Shown piece by piece: positions 22,519 to 33,523 of a stretch of DNA of 64,000 nucleotides. Source of the DNA: Schistocerca nitens (taxonomy: Eukaryota > Arthropoda > Insecta > Orthoptera > Acrididae). The notes under the pieces were generated by a model. It was not told the origin of the DNA and did no database searches. It worked only from the letters and a program-made list of their open reading frames with translations. The number at the start of each line of letters is the position of its first letter. The stretch's first letter is position 1. A program made the translations under genes and the position numbers. The DNA lies in NCBI RefSeq assembly GCF_023898315.1, contig NC_064615.1:1186451413-1186515412 (forward strand), written 5' to 3'.

Positions 22519-23100
22519 TGTTGTATAGGTTTCAAGTGACTGTTCATGTTGAAGTGTAAATTTGATGGTTATAAAGGTTATAAACAATTTGAAAGTAAGT
22601 ATTAGTTTAATGTAAACAAAGTTTGTTTATTTATGCGCAAGTCTGAAATATTTTTTCAAATAAGCCTGATTACTTCAAAAGCCTGAGTGAAGAATGTAGG
22701 CTATAAATCCATGTGGTATCAAATATTTACATGCTGCGGCATCATGTTAATATTGTTAGTATTTATCTGACAGCTTCCAAATGTTTTTGTAATTATTAAC
22801 AGTGAAGGAGTATCGTAGCCTACTCTGCAAAGACTAGGTGATGTTGTTATGTGCAACACTTTTAAAAACATGTTAAAAGAATTTCTCAATTTTTTGGCTT
22901 TGTAATTTTTAATTTATGCTCTAAACAAACATGGCATATCTCCTTTGAGCTGAGCATATGTTCACTCTTTGAGCTTGCATATAAAATGTAATGTACATCA
23001 ATGGCTTACTATGAAATTTTTGGAAATGTAATGTAAATTCAATTACTTCTTTGGTTCCATTATAGACTTAACAAGTTTCATGAATATATGTGCAGGTGTG

Positions 23101-23800
23101 ATGGCCAAAACTGGTGCCGCGCATGCTAAGGGACGCAGAAAACGAAAAATGAATGAACCAGGAACAGCAGAAGTGTATTGTCAAAAAGATCGTGAGAGAA
23201 AGAAAGCAGAACAACAGAAGTTAATAGCTGAGGGAAAGATACGTCATTTATGAAAATATGAAAATGAAAGGAAAAAATTGCATTGCGCCATTGCTTGTCA
23301 AACCGATGCAAATCCAACATTAAAAATGTCACCTAGCAAGTTAGGTAAAGCTACCGCTAGGATCAAGACATGTCCCCCAAAACCACCTTCCAAGCATCCT
23401 GAAGTTCTTGGAAAACAGGTCAAATCCTTTTCACATTAAAAACTTAGTAATTTTTTTGAAGTTGCTGGCTTTGCTGCTAGGAATGTTAAACCAAAACAAT
23501 TAGTATTTGAAAGAAAAAAAAAGAAGGGATTCTGTGCCAAATCAAAAGGAATTCATTTCTATTAAATGTGGTAAAGAGTACAGGCAAAAGAGATTTTTGT
23601 TATACAATATTAAAGAAATTTATGAACTTTTCTGCAAAGAGTATGGGGAGTTACCCACTGGACTGTCAAAATTTACACAATTACGACAAAAGCATGTTGT
23701 ACCTATAACACTAAGAGATAGAGAAGTTTGTGTCTGCACTTATCATGAAAATGCTGCTATGTTATTAAGGTATTTGAACAAGCAAAAAATAAATAAATAA
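23101..23800 (+). pseudogene. putative transposon protein with CxCxxH motif, unrecognised
   Basis: An ATG at 23101 (just after an AG acceptor-like GTGCAG) opens a very basic region (AKTGAAHAKGRRKRKMNEPG, DRERKKAEQQK) that may bind nucleic acid. It is cut by TGA at 23251 and TAA at 23437. After a frameshift near 23510 it continues as 23507-23800: KRFLLYNIKEIYELFCKEYG, then LSKFTQLRQKHVVPIT, then EVCVCTYHENAAMLLRYLN. The last motif (CVC-x2-HEN) resembles uncharacterised repeat-encoded proteins of arthropods and cnidarians that I recall but cannot name. The expected catalytic region downstream is missing, replaced by A/T- and GAA-rich sequence. Residing between the TIRs, it is the best transposase candidate. 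Confidence 0.45.
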
Positions 23801-23999
23801 ATAAAAATAAAAAAAAATATAGAAATGAAATCAGAAAAATCACAAACACACGGGGTTTTGAGGAAGAAGAGAGAAAAACTAACAGACATACACGGTCTAT
23901 GCAATGAAAGCTAGCCCCTTCGTTGTTTATGAAGGAACACTGGGCGAAAAGGAAGGCCAACAAATGTTGATTACGCGTGGTCCTAAGTGATCCATCCGC

Positions 24000-24026
24000 G
24001 AAGAAGAAGAAGAAGAAGAAGAAGAA
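24000..24026 (+). repeat. GAA microsatellite, left arm allele
   Basis: Nine GAA units; the right arm partner has ten, accounting for a 3-bp step in pairing. Confidence 0.85.
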
Positions 24027-24517
24027 AAATATCTCAGCAACATTACTCATGCTTTCTTAAGCAAGTAGTTATGCCTAAGTATATATTTTTTCAATTATTT
24101 TGACATTTATAAACCATTTTACAGTGTTACTTTATTAAATGTAAAGGGTACTTTCTCAGAACAGTGTTTTAAATTATGTATGTACAAAGTCTATATTTTA
24201 CTAACAATAATTTCACTTTCCTATGCTACATAAGTTTAATTTCAGTAATAAATTAATATGTAATTTGTATGATAGCATTTATTGTTATAAAATTCAATAA
24301 ATAACTATGTATTTTGTGTTAAAAGTCAAATAATTAATATTGAAAATACGGAAACATAATATTACTATTTAAATGCATAAAAGAATCCCAGTTGCTTGTA
24401 ACAGTTTGCAGAATATATGTTGTGCCCTAGTTTTCCATTTCTAATTAAAGTTTTTTACCCAGATTTCACAGAAAAGTGTCCTTCCGTAACAAAAAAATAG
24501 CACGGCCTGACCCTGCT

Positions 24518-24811
24518 AATTAGTGATTGACTGAATGAGCTAATGATATACCTCAACTTTAATACAGTGTAATTAAGTGATATTAACTTTCATTTCTTAA
24601 ATGACATTTGCCATATACAAATATTGTAAACAGAGACTTAAATGGGAATTATTCTTAATGAATTGAGGTTCTGCATTAATAAGCAAATAGTTACTGTAAT
24701 GTTATAATTTTAAATTTTACATATTTTTCCTGTTTTGTCTTGCTATATATTTTTAAAGTCTAATATCACTATTATATTGTATCATATTAAAGTGTTATTT
24801 TGGTGAGGATA
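24518..24811. other. AT-rich, no gene seen
   Basis: No coding potential. If the LTR-like block at 24812 is the 3' LTR of the gypsy-like element, this would be its 3' internal region with a weak purine tract (GGTGAGGATA) before the LTR. That link is inference. Confidence 0.25.
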
Positions 24812-25136
24812 TGTAAGGGTACTGTAGTCTTACATAGCTGACCCTTATATACACTCTATGCAGCAAAGACTGCAGTGCAGTCAACAGTGTACGAGTGGCT
24901 GAGTGGGTGAGTGGGAGTCGAGTATTAGAGTCCGTGAGTGGAAGTCGGGAGTGCGAGAGGCTAGAGACGGTTGCTCAGTAGTGAGGCCGGAGATTAGTGG
25001 CAAAATATAGGTGCAATGGCACACAGTATTTGATTTCTGTTGAGTGTTTATAAATGTTGGTTTAATTAATTAAAATCCAGTATTTAACAAAGGACGTGTT
25101 ATCATTTAGTAGTTTTCCTTATATTTCACAATAACA
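24812..25136 (+). repeat. LTR-like block, possible gypsy 3' LTR
   Basis: Begins TGTAAGGG and ends ATAACA, compatible with TG...CA termini, with a TATATA-type promoter motif at about 24846 and a GC-richer transcript-like stretch after it. No 5' partner was found next to the primer-binding site at 13004, so it could instead be an unrelated solo LTR or no LTR at all. Confidence 0.25.
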
Positions 25137-28100
25137 GAAGGATACGACAACGAGTTTGATGCAAAGGAGCTATTACTGACTATGCTAAATTAATTAAATG
25201 TAACTTCATCTTCAGAGTATGCAAATAATAAAGTTCGATGTGAAACTGGGGAGAGGTTATAAATTGTAGCGGTTGTTGTGGAGCAATATTATAGTAATTA
25301 ATAATAATAGTGATATCAGTAATATTGGCACGAATTGTGGCATCTGTTGTTGATCTCGTGGACAGATTCAGTTGTGCCTGTTTTGACATGTATCTGTGTT
25401 GCTGGTCTCATACTGGATATACTTAACTGCTGAAAATTTGTTTTTGCACTTACCTTGAGATTTAGTAAAGTAAAATTTGCGGAGTAGTTAGAAAGTTGAG
25501 TATTCTGTGATGGCAGTCGCATGTAATGCTGAATGCTGAATCGATAATCCAGAGGCACACCAGAAAGTAAACCAAAGAGCTCACATTATCGCAGCTCGTG
25601 ACCCGTCTGCGTATTTTTTTTATGTTGATGGTGGTCTCTTATGGATCACTTGCACATTTTTTGAAGGTAGTGGGTGTTTCAAGTAGTGGTGTCTCAAAGG
25701 TTGCTTTCATAACCAGGATCTCCAAGGACATAACAGCACATGGACTGTGGTGACAGCTACAGTTTGAAATTAAATGATATTATTTGTGATAAGCTTCCAG
25801 TATTCACATTCAGTAAATCTTAATGGATCAATATCCTTGGTAACTATTCAGGAACTGTGTACAAGACAGCAGTATTAAACTCTACTTTGCCGTAATTGCT
25901 GTAATATGGTATGACAAATATCTCTGCAGCAATCATTGGAACATAGATTATACTCTTATATTCCTTAAGTAACTGTGTCTGACAATTGGATGTAATTCTA
26001 AGGTGCTTCTTGCTGACTGTGCAATGTAGTGATTAGAATTATTCCTATTAATCATCAGAATATATAGCTGTAAGTGTCTTAGGGGTCAAGGAATGATTTC
26101 ATGTTGCTGGCTACTTGATGTGTTCATAGATATGATACTACTGGAAGTAAAGGCTTTTTACGCAAAATCACATATCACGGGTGTTCACTTCTCAAAAGTA
26201 TTATACAGTCAGCTGTTCCTGGGTGGTAATAATTGTGTAAGATTCTATGGACAAAGTAATTCATTGTCCAAGGACATTCTGTTACTATTGAACAACACAG
26301 CGTTCAATACTGTAAATAATACTGGACATATGGGACACAGCTGACACGCAGGATGTGCTAACTTACGGCAATGCAAAACAATAATTAAGGCAAGGGAGAG
26401 AGGGTACTCTTCTCACTCCACCTCTGTAATGGCAATAATCCTTATTTTAACCACAAATGTAGTAGTAAATGCTTAATTATGTCTACTTTGACTCTGCTTT
26501 TGGTGAAATCATCATTTTGCTCTATAATTTGTATGATTTCCTCTTCTTCCAAAATCCTATTTCACCCAAACGTTTCTTTGCTAATACTAATGAGCTCATT
26601 CTGCTTGTCACCTCACATTTTGTACTTGCGTGGTGGGTGGGGACATCTTGGACAAAGTGGATTTTGCTGCTTGGTGGTCCAGCTGGCCCAATAAATGGTG
26701 AAGTGACAGTTTTGGTATAGGATTTTAGATTTGTCATTTTGCCAGGGAGAGGTAGTGTCACCTTTTACTGCTTCTATTCTCTTGGTTTCATCTGTTACTG
26801 GACGGGGCCCCACACCTGTGACTTTGTTGGTTTTGTTGCCACAGTCAGTGCATCCTCAGCTGCCATACCAGGTGGCAGTTCAGACAATAAGGTGCGTGAC
26901 ACAAGGCGGCAATGTGGCCAGGTTAACCACTTTGGCAACATTCTGCCACATGTGTGATCATTATTCCTGACAGACGTGTAAATGAACTGATACGCCTCTT
27001 CCCACAGAAAGGATACCCACACTGCTTCATGTAGGGATGTGGGGGAGATCACCTTAACTTGAACACCCACTTATGCATCGATTCTACAAATAGACACTTC
27101 TATAGGCTTTGTCGTAGCTTTCTCCTGTAACATCTCATTTCAGATCACCTCAGTGCCAAGGATGCAGGTTTTGCCGAATACTAGGTGAACGCATCTACGA
27201 ATGCTTCCTCTTCCTCAGTTGGCTTTTGCCTCAAAGTGGACATCTTGTCGTGTTAGTAACTGGTCCCAAGTTGATGTGAGATGCTCTCTGTCAATCCCTT
27301 TGCAAATACTTCAAATCCCCTTACATTTCGAAGTATGTTAACTTTGCTTTAGGTACTGAAAAAGTTGTAGCTAGATTGTGTTTAAACTTTTCCTGCTAGA
27401 ATTTTTAGAACGGAACCGATAGTCGAACATGACATCTGAACTGCCTCATTAGGATTCGTTCTAACTATTATTATTTACAATACAGTCTTGAAACTTGCTG
27501 TAGTGTCATAATTAGAACTTTCTATTACTAATACAAATGATACTTAATCTACCATAAATAAGGATGTTTTCTCCAAATTTGGTTTTTAGTAAATACAATG
27601 AAAACTAATAGAGGTAGCTTATTGGTGTCACATATTTAATATTTGACATGAAACTAAAGTTACATATGAATTTTCAGCTTTCTGAGTCTAATATTTAGCG
27701 GCTTCAATTTTTCATAAAAATGCCAATTTTAAACAAAATATGGGTTTCTTCAAGTTGAGATTTGTAACTTTTAATTGTGACCTACATTTTCATATTCTGA
27801 GCAATTTTTGGCTTTCTAGTTTTATTATTCAATGCCACTTCTTATGATTGTATGTTTTGCCTACATATACCTTCTGGGACTTTATATTGTTAACATTAAT
27901 ATACTTAAACAAACACTGACAAAGTTTGGAAAAGTTAAGTTAATTTTTCTCTTAAATTCTGGTGCAATCTCCTGTATGTTAAGCACAGGCACGATATGGT
28001 CACATGGCGCTGGTAGCAGTGAATCGGGCTAAGTCCCGGCACACTTGCTTGCGTCTGTAATTCTTACAATAATACAGTGCTTGTTTCACATCACCATCTA

Positions 28101-28480
28101 AAGGATTATTTTAATAAAAGGAGGAAAGAAAAGGTGCCCAAGGTAAGTAACATGTCCAGTCGATAAGAAACTAAGTGCAACAATTAGAAAGATAAGTTGA
28201 ATACATTGTTACAAATTAGCTTGGTACTATAGCAGAACCAATTTTGTCAAATAGCAGAACTTAAAATATCTACAAAGAAACAAACAAAAGTGCTTAGGCA
28301 CAGGAGGGTGTTTTTGAAATCAGGAAAGTGCGATTTGCAATGCAGATGACCAGCCAGATATGGTCACGAGTATATTAAGTAACACATGTAAATGAAAAAT
28401 TCGTGAATATATTCACATTAAAATTTGAGGAGGTATTGTGGTGGGGATTCTAGTAGAAAGGTCTGGGTAACAGAAGGTAT
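25137..28480. other. no gene recognised
   Basis: A 3.3-kb AT-rich stretch with short frames only. The minus strand at 27320-26450 contains Lys/Arg-rich and Cys-containing pieces (AEEEEAFVDAF-like, HVAECCQSG, HIAALC) that could be a decayed Gag- or ORF1-like protein with zinc-knuckle remnants; I cannot support a family. The 16-bp arm difference falls at 26644/26645. The end runs into the LINE linker at about 28480. Confidence 0.3.
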
Positions 28481-29311
28481 CCCAAACTCTTCTGAAACTA
28501 TCAAATATCTAAGTTCTAATAAATAAGTTTTTTCTCAGGTCTACAGAAAACTGCTGCAGGAAAATAAGAGACTCCAAAATGGTAAGACCATACAGAACTT
28601 AAACAATAAAATGAAAGCCATTTGGATTATAGTACAACTGGCAACACAAAGCCGAAGCAGGTGAACATAAAAATTAGAATTTAAGATAGTGTAATAGGTA
28701 AACCTAAGGACCTTGCCACATTTTTAAACAACTACTTAAGTAATATAGCAACCAAACTGCAATAAAAGCGTCCAAACATAAAACATCCAACTACAAATAG
28801 CTATGTTCCTTACACAATGCCTCTGCTGCTGGCCACTGGGGAGGGAATCAGTAAGACATTTAAGAGCAAAAGTTCCACAGGTCTAGATGAAGTTCCAATG
28901 TGTCTACTAAAAGAGTGCAGTAGCTGTATAACAGCACACCTAACATACACTGTAAATAAAGTGTGCAAAAGTTCTTCCCATACATAAAAATGGGGATACC
29001 GAAATATCAAGTTTTAGAGACCAGTTTCATTATTGTCATCCTTATCCAAAGTAATAGAAACTATTATGAAAAACAGAATTATGGATTATTTAAATAAATA
29101 GCAAACTTAGAATAGTGTGGTTTCAGGTCTAGTTGGGAAACAGCTACTGCAGCAAAATTTACAAAGTCAATTTTAGAAACCGTAGATAATGGAGAAGAAG
29201 TAACAGCTGTTTTCCTGAACCTCAGTAAAGCAAAGGACCCTGTTGATCACGAAATACTTCTAGGTAAACTTGAAGCACTAGGAAAAACAGGGGGTTATAA
29301 ATAAATGGTTT
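28481..29311 (+). pseudogene. CR1/L2-like LINE RT fragment at inner edge of left arm
   Basis: In shifting plus-strand frames: linker (about 28540-28740), then KSSTGLDEVPMCLLKE (28870-28910), a degraded PIKKNGD region, NFRPVSLLSSLSKVIETIMKNRIMDYLN (28995-29095), and an FLDLSKAFD-like palm strand (about 29210) up to NKWF at 29311. These are RT motifs 1 to 3 of CR1/L2-type LINEs. Close identity to the right arm stops at 29311, in the middle of the RT domain. Confidence 0.7.
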
Positions 29312-29600
29312 TTATCCAAAAATGTAGAGCAATACACAGCAACAGCTCCATACATGATTATCAAACCAGATGCAGTGATTGCTTACCCTAGATAGAATGA
29401 ATAAAGCATGGACACAAACCACTACGTTTTACCAAGTAGTCAACACACATAATAATGTGCCAAAATATATCAAAAACATCGAGGGACTCCATAAATTTAA
29501 AACATATCTCCATTAAAGAGTTCATGCAACACAGGATTATTAGAAATGAATAATCAAGTTGACCAATTACAAAGTAGACAAAGAGGCTGGAGGATGCTTG
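29312..29600 (+). mobile_element. LINE C-terminal tail, rejoined after deletion
   Basis: Immediately after 29311 the plus strand jumps from mid-RT to the last part of a LINE ORF2 (NNVPKYIKNIEGLHKFKTYL) and its 3' untranslated region. 29505-29600 is similar, but not near-identical, to the reverse complement of 47320-47416. About 0.5 kb present on the right side is absent here. Confidence 0.55.
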
Positions 29601-30029
29601 TAAGCGACACTGTACGTTGTAGTTTGTAATTTACTGATGGTATCTGAAACCAATGCGTATTATTGGAAGAGTGTTATGATTCATTTCTCTTGTTTGAAGC
29701 AGGTTCTTTCTGTTTTATCTAACGTGTCCTCAGCCCTCTGTCACCGTAAGCTCTGGGCATGCTTTAGTGACCACCATATGGTGCAGCGGTGGAATTTGTG
29801 TGTGTTGGACAACGGGGCTCCTGGCTTCACCACGTGGACCACGAGGAAGGTACACAGCTCTATATTTAAAATAAAAAATAAAAAAAAACACACCCTCAAC
29901 CTTAAGGTGTGCTACGTGCTGATGAGGTGAAAGGTTGTTGGGGTAAAACAATATCTAGCGGGCAACCTGTGGGGCATCTGCTGCCACCCAGTTGTATAAG
30001 GCTTGCTCAGGCATAAAGGGCTCTGCCTG
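29601..30029. other. no gene recognised
   Basis: Short frames only, with an A-rich stretch near 29865-29890. Probably the boundary between the CR1-like LINE and the I-type LINE. Confidence 0.3.
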
Positions 30030-32463
30030 GTTTGACAGGTGTTTCCCTATGCAACAGTCTCATCAAACTACTACTGCTACTGACGGGACAGGTAGTATCT
30101 ACACCCATTCATCAAAGAAAGTTTGGTTGGTCAGTCCTCCCGAAAGGAAGTCTTAGAATCAAAGTAACATTTCATTGTACTCAAGCGAACAAGAGGAACC
30201 TTTGGAAAGGTATCCTCTAACTATATTCACAAGGTATTGGAAAGTATTGCTCGGCCCCTAAAAAGTGTCAAACAACTTCATAATGGAAAACTTCTACTTG
30301 AGACTGCTCATTCAATCAAAATATCTAAGCTACTCGTATGTAAGGCCTTAGGTGACTACCCAGTCGAATCTGACTTAACTTTAGTAAGGGTGTAGTTATG
30401 TGCTCTGATGTAATGGAGGCGGACCCTTCGGAGTTACATGAAGAATGGAAAACTGTGGGCGTCACAGAACTATGTGAGGAGATTCAATAGCAAATTGGAA
30501 AAGTTAGTAACATTTATTCTAATGTCTAGTACTCCAGAATTACCTTAACATATCCTTGCAGGCTATATGCGTCTTAAGGTTCTCCCATTTGTTCCTAATC
30601 CAGTGCCGTGCTACACATGTCAAAGATTTGGCCACACCACTATGGGATGTAATTGGAGGGGGGAGGGGGAGGGGAGCAACATGTGGCAATTGTGGAGTCT
30701 CAGCTCACGGAATAAGGAAATTCTTGTATACATCCTCCAAAATGTGTAAACTGCTCTGGAGATCACCCAGTGTGGAAGAGAAAGAGTGAGATTTACAACA
30801 AAAAAAGGAAAATTCCAGAGTTGAAAGTCAAGAGACGCATACCCTATGGTGAAGTTAAAAAAGCTTTCAAAGCTATGCAACCTCTGGTTATTGTTACTTC
30901 TTTTGCATCAGCCCTTAAGACTCCAGTCACTACTTCTCCACAGGAACTCAGATCACACATTCAAGTACAAGCACATGCACTTGTCGGTGTACATGAGGGG
31001 GAAACACTCCACTTGAAACTGAAGTCATTCAGAAGCCGTCAACAATGGGCTTACCACCTAAGCCACGTACCACTACCCGTCATCAGAAGCCAAATAAGCC
31101 ATCTCCGCAATGCGTGCAATCACCACCTCTCATCAGTAAAGAAAAACGTCCTTGGAAGAGTAGTTCCAAGTCCAAAAAAGCGGTAGTTAAACCTTTGGAT
31201 AGGCGAGCTCTCCCCCTCTCTAATATGGACTGTGCTCTGGAGGATATTGACTTCCAGTTGGAGAAACTGGAGAACCGGAAAGTGGCTAATGTTCCCCCTG
31301 ACCTCCCTGGCAAATCACCAACTCAGAGGCAGAGAGAAAAGAACAACCATCACTAAACAATAGCTTCTACAGGGACTTCTGTATCGCAGTGGAATTGAAA
31401 AGGACATTGCTACATTTGGAAGAATTACAGCTTATGATCGAAGAGAAACCATTCTGCATCTGCTTACAAGAAATACATCTTAAAGTTACCGACAAACCTG
31501 CATTACGGAGTTACCAACCATACAGGAAGGACGATTCTACTGGCGACAGTGCTGAAGGTGGAGTGGCTATTTTCATTGATAACGGATGCCACTCCTCTCC
31601 TGACCCTCCTACCACGACTATGCAAGCAGTTGCCATGAAAGTTCTCACGCCCTTTAATATCACAGTGTGTTCTTTGTACCTTCCACCGAACGATGCTTTG
31701 GATGCAGACTCACAGACCGAACTCTTCTGGACACTCCCACGCCCATTCATCCTTGTGGGGGACTTAAACGCACACTATGGTCTGTGGGGCTCAGTTACCA
31801 CTTGCTCCAGTGGTCGGATGATCAAGCGAATTGTCCATTCTGAGAATCTCTGCCTTCTGAAAGTGGGCCAGATGACAGACTTTTCCACAGCTACAGGATC
31901 TCTTTCAGCCATTGACCTTTGTTTTTGTTCCCCAGCTATTGCAGACTCGATTCAGTGGGAAGGGGCTCCAGATTTATATTCTAGTGACCACTTCCCAGTG
32001 TGGATCCGTCTGCCGACTAGGATGGTGGCTGACAGGAGACCGTGCAGATGGATGATACAAAGGGAGAATTGGTTGCAGTACAGTCAACAGGCTATTTTTG
32101 AAGAACAGGATTTTGCACAGGAGACAGTGGTCCATATAATGTATGAGATCCGACAGGCTCCTGCAGAGTCCATCCCCTGGTTTAGTAACCTCCTCAGAAG
32201 AAGGCCTATACCTTGGTTGAATGAGGACTGTCAATTGGCAATCAGGGCCAGACAAACAGCTTTATGGAACATCAAACACTGCCCAACTACAGATTCACGC
32301 TTTCAGATCTGCGAGAGCACATGCGAGGCAAGTAACAAAAGAATGGAAGAGGGCTTTCTGGAGGGAGTTCGTGACTTAATTAATTGTTCCACTTCCATTG
32401 TGCAAGTGTGGGAATCAATAAGACGGATTTCAGGCAAGAGCAGTACACGTCCCCTTACAGCTA
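30030..32463 (+). mobile_element. I-type LINE, 5' part
   Basis: Contains ORF1 (about 30030-31360) and the endonuclease part of ORF2 (31389-32463). The coding sequence then stops abruptly in the linker to RT. The matching RT-RNase H half begins at 39455 in the same orientation, with part of the RT missing. The intervening 7 kb is a composite of younger elements. Confidence 0.72.
30032..31356 (+). pseudogene. LINE ORF1 (Gag-like) with CCHC knuckles
   Basis: In broken frames the order is an RNA-binding N-terminal region (SLRIKVTFHC, SKGVVMCSDVME), then YMRLKVLPFVPNPVPCYTCQRFGHTTMGCN, giving a C-x2-C-x4-H-x4-C zinc knuckle at about 30610-30650. Further Cys/His knuckles follow (CGNCGVSAH, then a degraded third with SGDHPVW-like WRSPSVEE). 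30770-31356 continues the basic C-terminus (LKVKRRIPYGEVKKAFKAMQP). A purine-rich insertion near 30655-30680 shifts the frame between knuckles one and two. ORF1 proteins of this kind coat the LINE RNA. Confidence 0.65.
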
Positions 32464-32477
32464 GGGATGGGCAATGA
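31389..32477 (+). CDS. I-type LINE ORF2 endonuclease segment, C-terminally truncated
   Basis: A 362-residue frame without internal stops. EEP motifs in order: FCICLQEIHLK (catalytic Q-E, about 31455), GGVAIFIDNG, VCSLYLPPND, PFILVGDLNAHYGLWGS (about 31745, G-D-x-N), SLSAIDLCFCSP, and YSSDHFPVWIRLP (about 31980, catalytic SDH). The linker after it holds PIPWLNEDCQLAIRARQTAL. All endonuclease catalytic positions are kept. The stop at 32475-32477 lies beyond the LINE break near 32463, so the last few residues come from the inserted hAT-like end. Confidence 0.8.
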   Translation: MELKRTLLHLEELQLMIEEKPFCICLQEIHLKVTDKPALRSYQPYRKDDSTGDSAEGGVAIFIDNGCHSSPDPPTTTMQAVAMKVLTPFNITVCSLYLPPNDALDADSQTELFWTLPRPFILVGDLNAHYGLWGSVTTCSSGRMIKRIVHSENLCLLKVGQMTDFSTATGSLSAIDLCFCSPAIADSIQWEGAPDLYSSDHFPVWIRLPTRMVADRRPCRWMIQRENWLQYSQQAIFEEQDFAQETVVHIMYEIRQAPAESIPWFSNLLRRRPIPWLNEDCQLAIRARQTALWNIKHCPTTDSRFQICESTCEASNKRMEEGFLEGVRDLINCSTSIVQVWESIRRISGKSSTRPLTARDGQ

Positions 32478-32666
32478 TCGCGTTTGAGAAACGCGCGACG
32501 CGAAGGCAATTTTTCGAGAATGTCTCGGGTACGCTTGAGAAGTTGACAGTGCTGCGCTCTCTGAGAAATTGTGCAAACCTTCAGTACACAAAGCACCGAG
32601 ACGCAGCGGTCGTATTAGTCATACATACGTGCACGGAAAACTTTGAAATTCTATGATTGACATCAA
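32464..32666 (+). mobile_element. possible hAT-like terminal fragment
   Basis: Opens with TAGGGATGGGCAATGATCGCG, which resembles hAT terminal inverted repeats (C/TAGGG-x-TGGGCAA), right where LINE coding stops. No matching right end or 8-bp duplication was found; the GGGTGT element starts at 32667. Confidence 0.35.
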
Positions 32667-33481
32667 CAGGGTGTATACATGGACAAGGAAAAAAAATTCC
32701 CGGATTTCCCGGTTAAAAATACACTTTCTCCAGGGTGGAAACATGTTTTTCCCTGTTAATTGACAGTATATTTTCTCTCGGAACTATATAACTTATCAAT
32801 CCTTTGATGGTTATGGTTTTATACATGGGCGTAGAAATTCGCGGCGCTTTAGAAAACGAAACACCTTTTGGAAAGATGTTTGATGTGCAGTAACATGTAC
32901 ACTGCATATTTTCGTACTACGAAAGTATAAATTAGAATTCCACCAAACACCGCATGTCACTTTCTGAAGCATTGAAATCGAGACTGCGATGCGTTTTTGT
33001 AAGCCAGTCATAGCTCATGTCACGTGATCTCGCCAACCGATGACAGCGGATATTCAGAGCTTCGGACATGTAGTGTAGTCAGCCAATAGCGACATCACTG
33101 TTATGGAGCGCGAACATACGAACAGGAAAAGTTAAAGGTTCACATTAATATATATAATGTTGCTACAAGAAAAAACAAAGCTTTGGTCTGTAAAGCTTTC
33201 ACGTATAATGTTGGTCTTTTATGCACGTAATACGTTTTAAGATATATCACACAAATGTGCCAGTAAATTTTTTAATAACGATATAAAAGTGTGATCTTCT
33301 GGGCTATAAATTCTTCTAAGTGGCTCGTCATAAAAGATCTGTTTTTTAAATGAGCCCCAGATTCCCAGTGAAGTAGGCATCGACCTGATATTAAGCTTTT
33401 CAATGTGGTTTCGGGATGTAAATATCCTTGGGTACCAGTACTTTGTTATCTCATGTCTGGTTCTCTGTTATGGCATAATAA

Positions 33482-33495
33482 CATACGTGTTAGAA
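33482..33495 (+). repeat. target-site duplication of Penelope-like element 2, left
   Basis: CATACGTGTTAGAA, repeated at 36580-36593. The corresponding position in copy B (43586-43599) has a single CATACGTGCTAGAA, the uninterrupted site. Confidence 0.88.
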
Positions 33496-33523
33496 ATTGT
33501 TGAGGCTTTCGTGGCCACTTGTT

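Larger units (their letters stand above)
21852..24513 (+). mobile_element. unclassified DNA transposon, TGCT duplication
   Basis: The ends form an 18-bp inverted repeat: GGATCAGGCCGTGATATT at 21852 and the complement of GGGTCAGGCCGTGCTATT ending at 24513 (two mismatches). The 4-bp direct TGCT flanks both (21848-21851, 24514-24517). A subterminal motif, GTTACGGAAGGACA, occurs at 22034 (+), 22199 (-, shortened) and 24477 (-), resembling spaced transposase-binding sites. A broken coding region lies at 23101-23800. I do not recognise the superfamily; TIR, TSD length and protein should be compared with hAT-unlike 4-bp groups. Confidence 0.62.
13489..29311 (+). repeat. left arm of giant inverted duplication
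   Basis: Reverse complement of 48147-64000. Paired positions sum to 77489 up to about 22483, to 77477 after a TC/GA microsatellite length change, to 77474 after a GAA microsatellite change, and to 77458 after a 16-bp indel at 26644/26645. Only scattered substitutions are seen across 15.8 kb. The start given is where the partner runs off the window at 64000, so the arm may extend further left. It ends inside a LINE. Confidence 0.95.

Noticed and set aside
24807-25144. GGATA repeats as a target duplication around the LTR-like block
   Set aside because: Using them would make the block end in GAA rather than CA, so the ends would not be LTR-like. The five-base match alone is weak.
26450-27070. 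Coding genes in the overlapping open frames of the arm interior (plus strand 72-83 residues, minus strand 91 residues)
   Set aside because: The frames overlap on both strands, have no domain, and one is altered by the 16-bp arm difference without sign of constraint.
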